Shown here: piece by piece, positions 36,978 to 45,375 of the stretch
How positions within the stretch are numbered: the stretch's first letter is position 1
Layout of the letters: every line of letters starts with the position of its first letter
Assembly (NCBI RefSeq): GCF_000969825.1
Contig: NZ_KQ033919.1
Span: 2,898,509 to 2,962,508, forward strand
Direction of reading: 5' to 3'
Source of the DNA: Parabacteroides gordonii MS-1 = DSM 23371
GTDB taxonomy: Bacteria; Bacteroidota; Bacteroidia; Bacteroidales; Tannerellaceae
DNA: 64,000 bases
The notes under the pieces: model-generated
Told to the model about the DNA's origin: nothing
What the model saw: only the letters and a program-made list of their open reading frames with translations
The model's database searches: none
Translations under genes and position numbers: made by a program

Positions 36978-37280
36978 TTATTTGTTTTTTCTTCTTAGCT
37001 TCTGTTCCATTTTCTTGTTGTATGCTTCACCTCTGGATACCAAGTATTCAAACATTACCGTATCGCCAATAATTTGAACATGAAACACGAAAAAAGCCCG
37101 ATAATCCCCAATCCTGATCCGATATACGTAATCATAGCCGGTCAGTCTTATGCAGTTCGTTATATCATCCAGATCTTTCGCATCAATAACTTCTTGGATC
37201 ACTTCTTTCACAGATGAAAGCATTTTTCCGGATAATTTCCGGACGCTTTTTTCAAAGTCTTTAGAGAAATCTACATTCAT
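36978..37280 (-). CDS. RelE/ParE-type toxin
   Basis: This 100-residue protein has the RelE/ParE fold pattern: FSKDFEKSVRKLSGKM, then IRLTGYDYVYRIRIGDYRAFFVF and a late FEYLVSRGEAYN strand. RelE-type toxins cleave mRNA on the ribosome, and ParE types poison gyrase; the sequence alone does not decide. The toxin start overlaps the antitoxin stop by four bases, so the two are coupled. The cassette sits between 58-bp direct repeats. Confidence 0.85.
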   Translation of the reverse strand: MNVDFSKDFEKSVRKLSGKMLSSVKEVIQEVIDAKDLDDITNCIRLTGYDYVYRIRIGDYRAFFVFHVQIIGDTVMFEYLVSRGEAYNKKMEQKLRRKNK

Positions 37281-37537
37281 TCGGCATTCAATCCTAACCA
37301 GTTTTCAAAATCCTTCTTTTCCTGTGGGTTAAGTTTCATTTTCCCTTCTGGTCTTTGTTCGGATAACATTCGGTACATAGCCGTATCGTTATACTCTTCT
37401 GCTGTACGATCTAAAAGGTTTTCAATGAGCCTTTTAAGGTTGGTGCCTTGTTGGGCCGCCATTACGGATAATGATCTAAAGGTATTGTCTTTCAGATCGA
37501 TTACTTTTCTTTTATTTGTTGGTATTACTGTATCCAT
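37277..37537 (-). CDS. Antitoxin partner of the RelE/ParE toxin
   Basis: The ATG at 37537 gives 86 residues: a basic N-terminal KRKVIDLKDNTFRSLSVMA with ribbon-helix-helix character, then an acidic toxin-binding tail (QEKKDFENWLGLNAE). The longer frame up to 37609 would cross the palindromic operator and is rejected. Such antitoxins neutralise the toxin and repress the operon by binding an upstream palindrome. Confidence 0.75.
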   Translation of the reverse strand: MDTVIPTNKRKVIDLKDNTFRSLSVMAAQQGTNLKRLIENLLDRTAEEYNDTAMYRMLSEQRPEGKMKLNPQEKKDFENWLGLNAE

Positions 37538-37574
37538 CACTTTGAATTTTGGGTAAAGATACGATAAATATATC

Positions 37575-37600
37575 ATATATACAATATATATAGTATATAT
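37575..37600. promoter_or_regulatory. Palindromic operator candidate of the toxin-antitoxin operon
   Basis: ATATATAC (37575-37582) and GTATATAT (37593-37600) form 8-bp arms with a 10-bp spacer, 38 bases upstream of the antitoxin start. The minus strand reads TATCTTTA between this and the gene, a near -7 element. Confidence 0.55.
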
Positions 37601-37604
37601 CCGG

Positions 37605-37662
37605 ATCAATCAAAATTGTGCCCGTCTGCATTTCTCTATCGGCTATAAATTTGCATTGTGAC
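37605..37662 (+). repeat. 58-bp direct repeat, right copy
   Basis: Identical by eye to 36872-36929. It is a detached copy of the barrel gene's 3' end, including its TGA, and lies 37 bases upstream of recG. Confidence 0.9.
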
Positions 37663-37680
37663 CATAAAAATAATAAATTC

Positions 37681-37698
37681 GCTGTCCAAATAGACAGC
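37681..37698 (+). promoter_or_regulatory. Hairpin abutting the recG start codon
   Basis: GCTGTC (37681-37686) pairs with GACAGC (37693-37698) around CAAATA. The stem ends one base before the ATG at 37700, where a ribosome would have to bind. Confidence 0.5.
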
Positions 37699-37699
37699 T

Positions 37700-39796
37700 A
37701 TGCTTGATCTCGACAAACGATCCCTCATGTATCTGCCGGGTGTAGGCCCGAAGAAAGCGGAGATATTACGGAAAGAAGCCGGAATATCTTCGTATGAAGA
37801 TTTGTTGTTTTATTTTCCGTATAAATATATTGACCGTAGCCGTTTCTATAAGGTGGCCGAGATTACGGGAAATATGCCTTATATTCAATTGAAAGGGCGT
37901 ATCCTGTATTATGATACGGTGGGCGAGGGACGAACCCGTCGTCTGGTGGCTAAGTTTACGGATGGAACGGGGACGATCGATCTGGTCTGGTTCAAGGGGC
38001 TGAATTATGTGACGGATAAATATAAGACTGGTACAGAGTATATCGTTTTCGGTAAACCCACCGAATTCGGGCATATCTATAATATCCCCCATCCTGATAT
38101 CGATCCGGTAGACCAGGAAGGGCAGGTGGCGGCCGGGCTGACCCCTTTCTATAATACTTCGGAGAAGATGAAGAAATCGTTCCTTCATTCGAAGGCGATA
38201 CAAAATCTGCAATACACCTTATTAAGTGCGTTGAACTGGGAGTTACCCGAGACACTTCCCCCGGATGTGTTGTCGCGTATCCGGATGATGCCGTTGAAAG
38301 AGGCGATCCGGAATATTCATTTTCCCGAATCGGCTGAGAAACTCAAACAGGCACAGGTACGTTTGAAGTTTGACGAACTTTTCTTTATACAATTAAATAT
38401 CCTCCGTACTGCCAGTCTCCGGAAACTGAAGCTGAAAGGAATAGTCTTTCCTACCGTGGGGAATTATTTCAATACCTTCTATAAAGATTACCTGCCTTTC
38501 GAACTGACTGGGGCACAAAAGCGGGTAGTAAAAGAAATCCGTGCCGATATGGGAAGCGGACGGCAGATGAACCGCTTGTTGCAGGGAGATGTGGGAAGCG
38601 GGAAAACATTGGTCGCATTGCTCTCTATGTTGCTGGCTGTCGATAACCATTGCCAGGCCTGTATGATGGCGCCGACTGAAATATTGGCTACCCAGCATTA
38701 TGCTACGGTCATGGCATTTCTGAAGGATATGGATATCCGTGTCGCCTTATTGACCGGTTCTACGAAAAAGAAAGAACGGAATGCGATACTTCCGGCTATT
38801 GCCAACGGAGAAATCCAGATCGTCATAGGAACGCATGCCCTGATAGAGGAGACAGTCGTTTTTTCTTCGCTGGGACTGGCTATCATCGACGAACAACACC
38901 GTTTTGGAGTCGAACAACGTTCGCGTTTATGGAAAAAGAATGCCATTGTTCCCCATGTGCTGGTGATGACGGCGACGCCTATTCCCCGGACATTGGCCAT
39001 GACGCTATACGGCGACCTGGATGTCTCCGTCATTGATGAGTTGCCCCCCGGTCGTAAGCCGATCCAGACAATGCATCGCTACGACAACAAGAAAGCCCAA
39101 TTGTATGATTTCCTGCGGAAGGAGATCGGGCTGGGCCGCCAGATCTATGTGGTCTATCCTTTGATCGAAGGAAGCGAAAAGCTCGATTATAAGAGCCTGG
39201 AAGATGGCTTCGAAACTTTTAAGGAAGTCTTTCCGGAGTATAAGGTCTGTATGGTTCATGGAAAGATGAAAGCTGCGGACAAGGATGCGGAAATGCAGAA
39301 ATTCATATCGGGCGAAGCCCATATCCTGATGGCGACGACTGTGATCGAAGTCGGTGTGAATGTGCCGAATGCCTCCGTCATGGTGATCGAGAGTGCCGAA
39401 CGTTTCGGACTGTCGCAATTGCATCAGTTGCGCGGACGTGTCGGACGTGGTGCGGAACAGTCCTATTGTATTCTGGTCTCTTCCTATAAATTAAGCAACG
39501 ACACGCGTAAGCGGCTGGAAATTATGGTGAACAGTAATAACGGCTTTGAAATAGCCGAAGCCGATTTGCGTCTTCGCGGTCATGGAGACCTGGAAGGAAC
39601 CCAGCAAAGCGGTGAAGGGCTCGACCTCAAAATAGCCAACCTGGCAGCCGATGGACAGATCCTCCAATATGCACGGGATATCGCGTTGGAAGTTTTGGAC
39701 AAAGACCCGGAATTGTTATCCGAACCTAACCGGATTTTGAACGAAAGGTTAAAAACGCTCTTTTCCAGGAAGATAAATTGGGGCATGATCAGTTGA
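37700..39796 (+). CDS. recG: ATP-dependent DNA helicase RecG
   Basis: RecG reverses stalled forks and processes branched DNA. At 698 residues the length is normal. An N-terminal wedge OB-fold (YIQLKGRILYYD) is followed by the helicase core: Walker A LQGDVGSGKTLVALL, Walker B IIDEQHRFGVEQR, motif III TATPIPRTLAMT, and later VVYPLIEGSEK, MATTVIEVGVNVPNA and QLRGRVGRG. The C-terminus has the RecG tail (IANLAADGQILQYAR). It stands downstream of the accessory region and its leader contains the small hairpin above. Confidence 0.96.
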   Translation: MLDLDKRSLMYLPGVGPKKAEILRKEAGISSYEDLLFYFPYKYIDRSRFYKVAEITGNMPYIQLKGRILYYDTVGEGRTRRLVAKFTDGTGTIDLVWFKGLNYVTDKYKTGTEYIVFGKPTEFGHIYNIPHPDIDPVDQEGQVAAGLTPFYNTSEKMKKSFLHSKAIQNLQYTLLSALNWELPETLPPDVLSRIRMMPLKEAIRNIHFPESAEKLKQAQVRLKFDELFFIQLNILRTASLRKLKLKGIVFPTVGNYFNTFYKDYLPFELTGAQKRVVKEIRADMGSGRQMNRLLQGDVGSGKTLVALLSMLLAVDNHCQACMMAPTEILATQHYATVMAFLKDMDIRVALLTGSTKKKERNAILPAIANGEIQIVIGTHALIEETVVFSSLGLAIIDEQHRFGVEQRSRLWKKNAIVPHVLVMTATPIPRTLAMTLYGDLDVSVIDELPPGRKPIQTMHRYDNKKAQLYDFLRKEIGLGRQIYVVYPLIEGSEKLDYKSLEDGFETFKEVFPEYKVCMVHGKMKAADKDAEMQKFISGEAHILMATTVIEVGVNVPNASVMVIESAERFGLSQLHQLRGRVGRGAEQSYCILVSSYKLSNDTRKRLEIMVNSNNGFEIAEADLRLRGHGDLEGTQQSGEGLDLKIANLAADGQILQYARDIALEVLDKDPELLSEPNRILNERLKTLFSRKINWGMIS

Positions 39797-39820
39797 TATG
39801 TTGTGAAACATATTTCTTTT
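39796..39820 (+). terminator. Weak hairpin after recG
   Basis: ATATGTT and AACATAT pair around GTGA, then TTCTTTT follows. The stem is short, so this is only a possible terminator. Confidence 0.4.
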
Positions 39821-39996
39821 AAAACGGTTGTATTTCAATGTGAATGCCGGGCGCTTTTGAATATCTTCACTTTCATTGCGGAAATTTTTCCGGATTGAAT
39901 TTTGTCAACTTACTCAAAATAACGAACTTTGGTCGATTTGTAAAAAAATAGGGTCTGTTTCACGACTTATTTTACCCCTGTATTCTATTTCGAAAA

Positions 39997-41262
39997 ATGA
40001 TAAAAATGAAGATAAGAACACTACTTTTTGTTTGCTGTACCTCCCTGATGGTATCGGCTGTATCAGCTAAGGATCCGGAAGGAAAAGAGACACCAAAGCA
40101 GACAATCCATATCGTAAAGATGGATAAGCGCGTATCGGAACTGATGGCTGACCGCGTAACGATCCGGAAAGATATGGGACTGAAAGAGTTGGCAGAAATT
40201 AATGCAAGAGTGGATGAATCACTTGCAGCAAAAGAAGATTTACTGTTCCCGGCAGATGAATTATACGGTTCTAACTGGGATACCCGTTGGGTGGATCCTT
40301 TCCGCGGCGGTTCAAAGATTGAGATGCCGGACTCCTGTGCAATCGATTGTTCCGCTTTTACTCTTCCTATAGACAGTCAGATTAAAGTTACCTCCAAATA
40401 TGGCCCCCGCCGTCGTCGTATGCATAAGGGTATCGACCTGAAAGTTCAGGTAGGCGATACGATCCGTGCAGCATTTGACGGAAAGGTACGTATCCGTAAC
40501 TTCGAACGTCGCGGATATGGAAATTATCTGGTAGTTCGCCATCCGAACGGACTGGAAACAGTTTACGGGCATTTATCCAAATCACTTGTCGATGTAAATG
40601 ATATTGTACGTGCAGGCGATCCGATCGCATTAGGTGGAAATACCGGACGTTCGACCGGCTCTCATCTTCACTTCGAAACCCGCTTTCTGGGACAGGCTCT
40701 TAACCCGGCCGACATTATTGACTTCGAAAACGGAGTTCCCCACCAGGATACTTATGTATTTCATAATATAAAGATTAACGGACGCAAGAGTAATATCTAT
40801 ACTTCCTCAAGCGACCAGATGGTTTATCACCGTGTGAAATCCGGAGATACATTAGGTAAGATCGCCCGTATGTACGGAACGACAGTGAACGAACTTTGCC
40901 GTTTGAATGGCATCAAGAGTACTTCTATGCTCCGCCTGGGTCAGTCCATCCGTTGCAGTGCAGGCAGAAGTGCCAGCGTAGCAGCTAAACCGGAAGCAAA
41001 GCAAACTACCGCAAAGGTTACGACAACAGCGGCTAAGACTACAAAAACAACAACTGTAGAAGCTGCAACCCCGGTTGCCTCACTGACAGGTAATGCTTCT
41101 ACTACCCAGACTGCCGATCCTGTTTATCATCGCATCAAAAGCGGCGATACGTTAGGTGCATTAGCAGCCAGATACGGAACAACAGTAAGCAAGTTGTGCG
41201 AAATGAACGGAATATCTAAAACAACCGTGTTAAAATTAGGTCGTTCCATCCGTTGTAAATAA
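39997..41262 (+). CDS. M23 peptidoglycan endopeptidase with two LysM domains
   Basis: This 421-residue exported protein has a signal peptide (LLFVCCTSLMVSAVSA). The M23 domain at about 125-240 carries HKGIDLKVQVGD, GLETVYGHLS and the zinc motif SHLHFE. Two LysM repeats follow at about 282-325 and 377-420 (YHRVKSGDTLGKIARMYGTT and YHRIKSGDTLGALAARYGTT), joined by a Thr/Ala-rich linker. It would cut peptide cross-links in the cell wall. A second in-frame ATG at 40006 is equally possible. A terminator follows. Confidence 0.93.
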   Translation: MIKMKIRTLLFVCCTSLMVSAVSAKDPEGKETPKQTIHIVKMDKRVSELMADRVTIRKDMGLKELAEINARVDESLAAKEDLLFPADELYGSNWDTRWVDPFRGGSKIEMPDSCAIDCSAFTLPIDSQIKVTSKYGPRRRRMHKGIDLKVQVGDTIRAAFDGKVRIRNFERRGYGNYLVVRHPNGLETVYGHLSKSLVDVNDIVRAGDPIALGGNTGRSTGSHLHFETRFLGQALNPADIIDFENGVPHQDTYVFHNIKINGRKSNIYTSSSDQMVYHRVKSGDTLGKIARMYGTTVNELCRLNGIKSTSMLRLGQSIRCSAGRSASVAAKPEAKQTTAKVTTTAAKTTKTTTVEAATPVASLTGNASTTQTADPVYHRIKSGDTLGALAARYGTTVSKLCEMNGISKTTVLKLGRSIRCK

Positions 41263-41281
41263 GTTATTTTTAAGATAAAGG

Positions 41282-41327
41282 AAAGGCACGGATGAAATCA
41301 TACATCTGTGCCTTTGTTGTTTTTTTA
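41282..41327 (+). terminator. Intrinsic terminator after the M23 gene
   Basis: AAAGGCACGGATG (41282-41294) pairs with CATCTGTGCCTTT (41303-41315) with one wobble, followed by GTTGTTTTTTT. Confidence 0.85.
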
Positions 41328-41328
41328 C

Positions 41329-41336
41329 TATCTTTG
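41329..41336 (+). promoter_or_regulatory. -7 element for the DUF1599 gene
   Basis: TATCTTTG is an exact match, with TCTG 20 bases upstream as a near -33. It directly follows the terminator of the previous gene, and the ATG is 21 bases on. Confidence 0.6.
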
Positions 41337-41356
41337 CGGCATAATAAATGTAGGAT

Positions 41357-41902
41357 ATGGCTGATACGAAAGAACAGTTTGAGAAAGTGATCTCCCAATG
41401 CCGGGAGTTGTTCGAAAAGAAGTTGAAAGATTACGGTCCCTCGTGGCGGATCATGCGTCCGCAGTCGTTGACCGACCAGATATTTATTAAGGCAAACCGT
41501 ATCCGCAGCCTCGAGATAAAAGGGGTGAGCATGGTGGATGAAGGGATACGTCCCGAATTTGTTGCCATCGTTAATTATGGGGTGATCGGATTGATCCAGC
41601 TGGCTAAGGGCTTTTCGGATACCACCGATATGACAAACGAGGAAGCGTTGGCATTGTACGATAAGTACATAACGGAGACCAAAGAGTTGATGTATGCCAA
41701 GAACCATGATTACGATGAAGCCTGGCGCAGTATGCGTATCAGCTCTTATACCGACCTGATCCTGATGAAGATCTATCGCACGAAGCAGATCGAAAGCCAC
41801 GGCGGTAAGACGATCGTCTCGGAAGGTGTGGATGCCAACTATATGGATATGATAAATTACGCTCTGTTCGGTTTGATCAAACTGGAGTACGGCGAAGAGT
41901 AA
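41357..41902 (+). CDS. DUF1599 protein with two tandem copies of the domain
   Basis: The 181-residue protein is made of two similar halves. The first has KKLKDYGPSWRIMRP, IFIKANRIRSLE and FVAIVNYGVIGLIQL. The second has KNHDYDEAWRSMRIS, ILMKIYRTKQIE and YMDMINYALFGLIKL. DUF1599 has been linked to nucleotide-modification-associated families, but its reaction here is unknown. Four bases separate it from the next gene, and the order DUF1599-DoxX-tpiA suggests an operon. Confidence 0.85.
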   Translation: MADTKEQFEKVISQCRELFEKKLKDYGPSWRIMRPQSLTDQIFIKANRIRSLEIKGVSMVDEGIRPEFVAIVNYGVIGLIQLAKGFSDTTDMTNEEALALYDKYITETKELMYAKNHDYDEAWRSMRISSYTDLILMKIYRTKQIESHGGKTIVSEGVDANYMDMINYALFGLIKLEYGEE

Positions 41903-41905
41903 TAT

Positions 41906-43183
41906 ATGAACTATAAAGAGACTGCAATAAAAATACTGACAGAGTGCAGCCGTCTGCTGATCGGGGTTGTGTTTATCTTTTCCGGTTTTGTGAAGGCGGT
42001 CGATCCGATGGGGGGAGCCATTAAGATTGGCGATTACCTGACTTCTTTCGGACTGGATTTCCTGCAGCCTTTTACCGTCCTTGCTTCTTTCGCCCTTTCG
42101 GCGGCCGAGTTTGCTATGGGCGTTTGCATGTTGTTGGGCGTGTACCGCCGTTACAACTCTTTCCTTGTCCTGCTTTTCATGGCGTTTATGACACCGCTGA
42201 CGTTATATCTGGCGCTGTTCAATCCGGTGTCCGATTGCGGTTGTTTCGGTGATGCGATCGTTATTTCCAACTGGGAGACCTTCTTCAAGAACCTTGTATT
42301 GTCGGCCGCTGCCATTATGGTGTTTATGAACTCCGGCAAGATGTTCCAGTGCTACACCTTTAAGGTCTACTGGTTTATCGCGTTGTTTTCCTATTTCTTC
42401 GGTATCGGCTTCGCTTACCGGAATTACAATCATCTGCCGGTGATAGATTTCCGCCCGTATAAGATCGGCGCGAACATTCCTTCCCTGATGGAAATCCCCG
42501 ACGGGGCACCCGAAGATGAATACCGTTATACATTTGTCTACGAGAAAGATGGTGTTAAAAAAGAATTCTCACTGGAAGATTATCCGGAGAATGACAGTAC
42601 CTGGACTTTTGTAGAGTCGAAGACCGAGCTGTTGAAGAAAGGGTATGAACCGCCTGTGGCATCCTTCAATATCTACAATGCCGAAGGAGACGATGTGACA
42701 GCAGATATCTTGCATAATCCGAACCCTGTCCTTCTGTTGATCGCCCCGAAGCTGGAAACGGCGGACGACGAACGCATCGACGAGATCAACAGCGTGTACG
42801 ATTATGCCCTCGAATATGATTTACCGTTCTATTGCGTCACAGGATCTTCGCCGGAAGTGATCGACGAGTGGAGCGACAACACCGGAGCCGAATATCCGTT
42901 CCGTATGGCCGATGAAGTGCTGCTGAAGACGATCATCCGCTCGAATCCCGGCCTAGTCTTGCTGAAAGACGGAACGGTACTGGCTAAATGGCATTACAAC
43001 GACATCCCCGATGAGGAACATGTAAAGGCCGAAGTAGAGAAGTATCTTGACGTAAATAAAACAAAAGATAAAGAAGATGGCTGGCTAATAACCATCCTAT
43101 TAACTTTTACCGTACCTTTGCTGCTCGTTTGGGTTTACGACTTCTTTCGTTTCCGCCGGAGACGTAAAGACAAGGCAGAATAA
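41906..43183 (+). CDS. DoxX/MauE-type membrane protein with thioredoxin-like C-terminal part
   Basis: This 425-residue protein has four N-terminal membrane helices with the DoxX/MauE signature (FIFSGFVKAVDPMGGAIKIGDYL, and a CGCFGD motif). A periplasmic part of about 200 residues looks thioredoxin-fold-like (NPVLLLIAPKLE, GLVLLKDGTVLAKWH) but lacks a CxxC. A final membrane segment ends in a basic tail. A redox or quinone-linked role is possible but unproven. tpiA follows after 39 bases. Confidence 0.8.
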   Translation: MNYKETAIKILTECSRLLIGVVFIFSGFVKAVDPMGGAIKIGDYLTSFGLDFLQPFTVLASFALSAAEFAMGVCMLLGVYRRYNSFLVLLFMAFMTPLTLYLALFNPVSDCGCFGDAIVISNWETFFKNLVLSAAAIMVFMNSGKMFQCYTFKVYWFIALFSYFFGIGFAYRNYNHLPVIDFRPYKIGANIPSLMEIPDGAPEDEYRYTFVYEKDGVKKEFSLEDYPENDSTWTFVESKTELLKKGYEPPVASFNIYNAEGDDVTADILHNPNPVLLLIAPKLETADDERIDEINSVYDYALEYDLPFYCVTGSSPEVIDEWSDNTGAEYPFRMADEVLLKTIIRSNPGLVLLKDGTVLAKWHYNDIPDEEHVKAEVEKYLDVNKTKDKEDGWLITILLTFTVPLLLVWVYDFFRFRRRRKDKAE

Positions 43184-43222
43184 AAAGATTTTATTGTATT
43201 TATATATTTAATTAATTAAGTC

Positions 43223-43978
43223 ATGAGAAAGAATATTGTTGCAGGAAACTGGAAGATGAACACTACTCTTCAGGAAGGCCTGGAATTAGCAAAAGGATTA
43301 AACGAAGCCCTGAAAGGCAAAGCTATCAACTGTGATGTAATCATCGGTACTCCGTTCACTCACCTGGCAAGCATCGCTGCTGCTATCGATACAGATAAGA
43401 TCGGTGTAGCTGCTGAAAACTGTGCAGATAAGGAAAAAGGTGCTTACACCGGTGAAGTTTCAGCTGCTATGGTTGCTTCAACAGGTGCTAAATATGTAAT
43501 CCTCGGCCACTCTGAAAGACGTGCTTACTATCACGAAACTCCGGCTATCCTGAAAACTAAAGTTGAACTGGCTCTGGCTAACGGTCTGACTCCGATCTTC
43601 TGTATCGGTGAAGTATTGGAAGAAAGAGAAGCAGGCAAACACTTCGAAGTAGTAGACGCTCAGATCAAAGAATCATTGTTCGATCTTTCTGCTGAAGACT
43701 TCGGTAAGATCGTATTGGCTTACGAACCGGTTTGGGCTATCGGTACAGGCAAGACTGCTTCTGCAGAACAGGCTGAAGAAATCCACGCTCATATCCGTGC
43801 TACACTGGCTGCTAAATATGGCAACACAGTAGCTGACGATTGCACAATCCTGTATGGCGGTAGCGCAAATGCCGGTAACGCGAAGGAATTGTTCTCTAAA
43901 CCGAACGTAGACGGTGGTCTGATCGGTGGTGCTTCTCTGGCTGTTGATAAGTTCATGCCTATCATCGAAGCATTTTAA
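43223..43978 (+). CDS. tpiA: Triosephosphate isomerase
   Basis: TpiA interconverts dihydroxyacetone phosphate and glyceraldehyde 3-phosphate. At 251 residues it is of normal length. GNWKMNTT carries the catalytic Lys, GHSERR the catalytic His, [15 protein letters not shown] the catalytic Glu and flexible loop, and [10 protein letters not shown] the phosphate site. Codon use is strongly biased toward common codons, as expected of a highly expressed glycolytic gene. Confidence 0.97.
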   Translation: MRKNIVAGNWKMNTTLQEGLELAKGLNEALKGKAINCDVIIGTPFTHLASIAAAIDTDKIGVAAENCADKEKGAYTGEVSAAMVASTGAKYVILGHSERRAYYHETPAILKTKVELALANGLTPIFCIGEVLEEREAGKHFEVVDAQIKESLFDLSAEDFGKIVLAYEPVWAIGTGKTASAEQAEEIHAHIRATLAAKYGNTVADDCTILYGGSANAGNAKELFSKPNVDGGLIGGASLAVDKFMPIIEAF

Positions 43979-43991
43979 TGACATTATGAGT

Positions 43992-44100
43992 AGAGACCGT
44001 TCCCGTGCTTGACACGGGATCGCAAAGGAACGGACAGTGTCCTTTATTTGATGTCGCTGGTTCTTTTGCGGCCCCGTGTCAAGCACGGGGACAAGTCTCT
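43992..44100. repeat. 109-bp inverted repeat made of two REP-like palindromes
   Basis: The left half holds CCCGTGCTTGACACGGG (44002-44018) and the right half CCCCGTGTCAAGCACGGGG (44072-44090). Each is itself a hairpin, and together with AGAGAC/GTCTCT outer arms and CGCAAAGGAAC/GTTCTTTTGCG inner arms they form a large cruciform or stem. It occupies most of the tpiA-SPOR gap. Confidence 0.8.
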
Positions 44101-44124
44101 CTTTTAAACAAAAAAACAATCACA

Positions 44125-44628
44125 ATGAAGAATTCCCCTTGTATCGTTTTATTATTCATGTTGCTGGCCTGTGTGACCGGAGCGTCTGCACAGACAAGTG
44201 TCGACGGATCGGTTCAGACAATCTTCGATGATCTCCAGACATCGAAACCGGGTAAAGGCGAGGTGATAATCAACCAGTCGCAGGCTCTCCGGAATATGGT
44301 AGGAGTACGCTTGTCGGGTGAAAATGTGGAAAAGACGGATAGCACCGCTTTCCTGAAGATACAGGGGTTCCGGACACAGGTTTTCTCCGGTAATAACCAG
44401 CGCAAGTCGAAAGATGAAGCGTTTGATAAGGAAAAGCAGATCAAAGAACTTTTCCCGACTGTTCCGACTTATGTTACCTATACGGCACCGTTCTGGAAGT
44501 TGCGTGTAGGAGATTTCCGTTCACACGAAGAGGCTTATCACATGCAGCGCCTGCTGATGACGGCCTTCCCTTCGTTCGGAAAGGAAATGTATATTGTTAG
44601 AGAAGAAGTAAAGATCCCGTTGAATTAA
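44125..44628 (+). CDS. Exported SPOR-domain protein
   Basis: This 167-residue protein has a signal peptide with a possible lipobox-like LLAC, though the cleavage may be after ASAQ. A C-terminal SPOR-like fold follows (FLKIQGFRTQVFSGNNQRKS, YVTYTAPFWKLRVGDFRSHEEA). SPOR domains bind denuded peptidoglycan glycan strands, often at division sites. The upstream in-frame region from 44005 lies inside the inverted repeat, so the ATG at 44125 is used. folE follows after three bases. Confidence 0.85.
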   Translation: MKNSPCIVLLFMLLACVTGASAQTSVDGSVQTIFDDLQTSKPGKGEVIINQSQALRNMVGVRLSGENVEKTDSTAFLKIQGFRTQVFSGNNQRKSKDEAFDKEKQIKELFPTVPTYVTYTAPFWKLRVGDFRSHEEAYHMQRLLMTAFPSFGKEMYIVREEVKIPLN

Positions 44629-44631
44629 GAA

Positions 44632-45225
44632 ATGATAGAAGAAATAAACGACAAGACCTTGGCGGCACGTGAGGAACTGGCTGGCCATTACAAAGGAATA
44701 CTCAATCTGTTAGGTGAAGATGCCGAACGTGAAGGCCTGCTTAAGACGCCGGAGCGCGTAGCAAAGGCTATGCAGTTTTTAACCAAAGGATATAACGAAG
44801 ACCCTGCAAAGGTATTGGCTTCCGCCATGTTTCAGGAAGAAGATTACAAGCAGATGGTTATTGTGAAAGATATTGATTTCTTCTCTCTTTGCGAGCATCA
44901 CATGCTTCCCTTCTTCGGTAAGGCACATGTCGCTTATATTCCTAAGAAATATATTACGGGACTCAGCAAGATACCCCGCGTGGTGGATATCTTCGCCCGC
45001 CGCCTGCAGATACAGGAACGCCTGACAATGCAGATCAAAGATTGTATCCAGCAGACACTCGATCCACTGGGCGTTATGGTCGTGATCGAAGCACAGCACA
45101 TGTGCATGCAGATGCGTGGTGTGGAAAAGCAGAATTCCCTGACTACAACTTCCGATTTCACAGGCTTCTTCCAGCAGGCAAAGACCCGCGAGGAGTTTAT
45201 GAACCTGATCAAGAACAACAGATAG
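44632..45225 (+). CDS. folE: GTP cyclohydrolase I
   Basis: FolE converts GTP to dihydroneopterin triphosphate, the first step of folate synthesis. The 197-residue product has the zinc and active-site motif [20 protein letters not shown], then [20 protein letters not shown] and [14 protein letters not shown] with the further Cys ligand. The length is typical. It ends the tpiA-SPOR-folE run and is followed by a terminator. Confidence 0.96.
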   Translation: MIEEINDKTLAAREELAGHYKGILNLLGEDAEREGLLKTPERVAKAMQFLTKGYNEDPAKVLASAMFQEEDYKQMVIVKDIDFFSLCEHHMLPFFGKAHVAYIPKKYITGLSKIPRVVDIFARRLQIQERLTMQIKDCIQQTLDPLGVMVVIEAQHMCMQMRGVEKQNSLTTTSDFTGFFQQAKTREEFMNLIKNNR

Positions 45226-45250
45226 TCAGCTCTCTTCCCCATTTGTTGCT

Positions 45251-45283
45251 TTCCCTGTGTAATTAGTTATGCAGGGAAGTTTT
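45251..45283 (+). terminator. Intrinsic terminator after folE
   Basis: TTCCCTG (45251-45257) pairs with CAGGGAA (45272-45278), followed by GTTTTG. The dyad array begins right after it. Confidence 0.65.
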
Positions 45284-45367
45284 GTGCCATGCGGTCTGCA
45301 CATTTGTGCCACAGGCAGCGCACAAGTGTGCCACTTATAGTGCACTTTTGTGCCATAAGTGAGGCAC
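45284..45367. repeat. Four-unit 22-bp array of GTGC-N10-GCAC dyads
   Basis: Units start at 45284, 45306, 45328 and 45350, exactly 22 bases apart. Each is an 18-bp dyad GTGC-N10-GCAC with GTGCCA conserved at the left; examples are GTGCCATGCGGTCTGCAC and GTGCCACTTATAGTGCAC. The cores differ and the three 4-bp linkers (ATTT, AAGT, TTTT) are AT-rich. It lies between the convergent folE and HzsA-related genes. Confidence 0.88.
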
Positions 45368-45375
45368 TTGTCTTC

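Noticed and set aside
41270-41800. Long minus-strand reading frame opposite the DUF1599 gene
   Set aside because: It is the complement of a well-supported gene with a consensus promoter, and its translation has no recognisable domain.
44005-44124. Longer N-terminus for the SPOR protein
   Set aside because: It lies wholly inside the inverted repeat, while the ATG at 44125 begins a normal signal peptide.
45284-45367. CRISPR array
   Set aside because: Repeats are 18 bp with 4-bp linkers, spacers are absent, the cores vary between units, and no cas genes are nearby.
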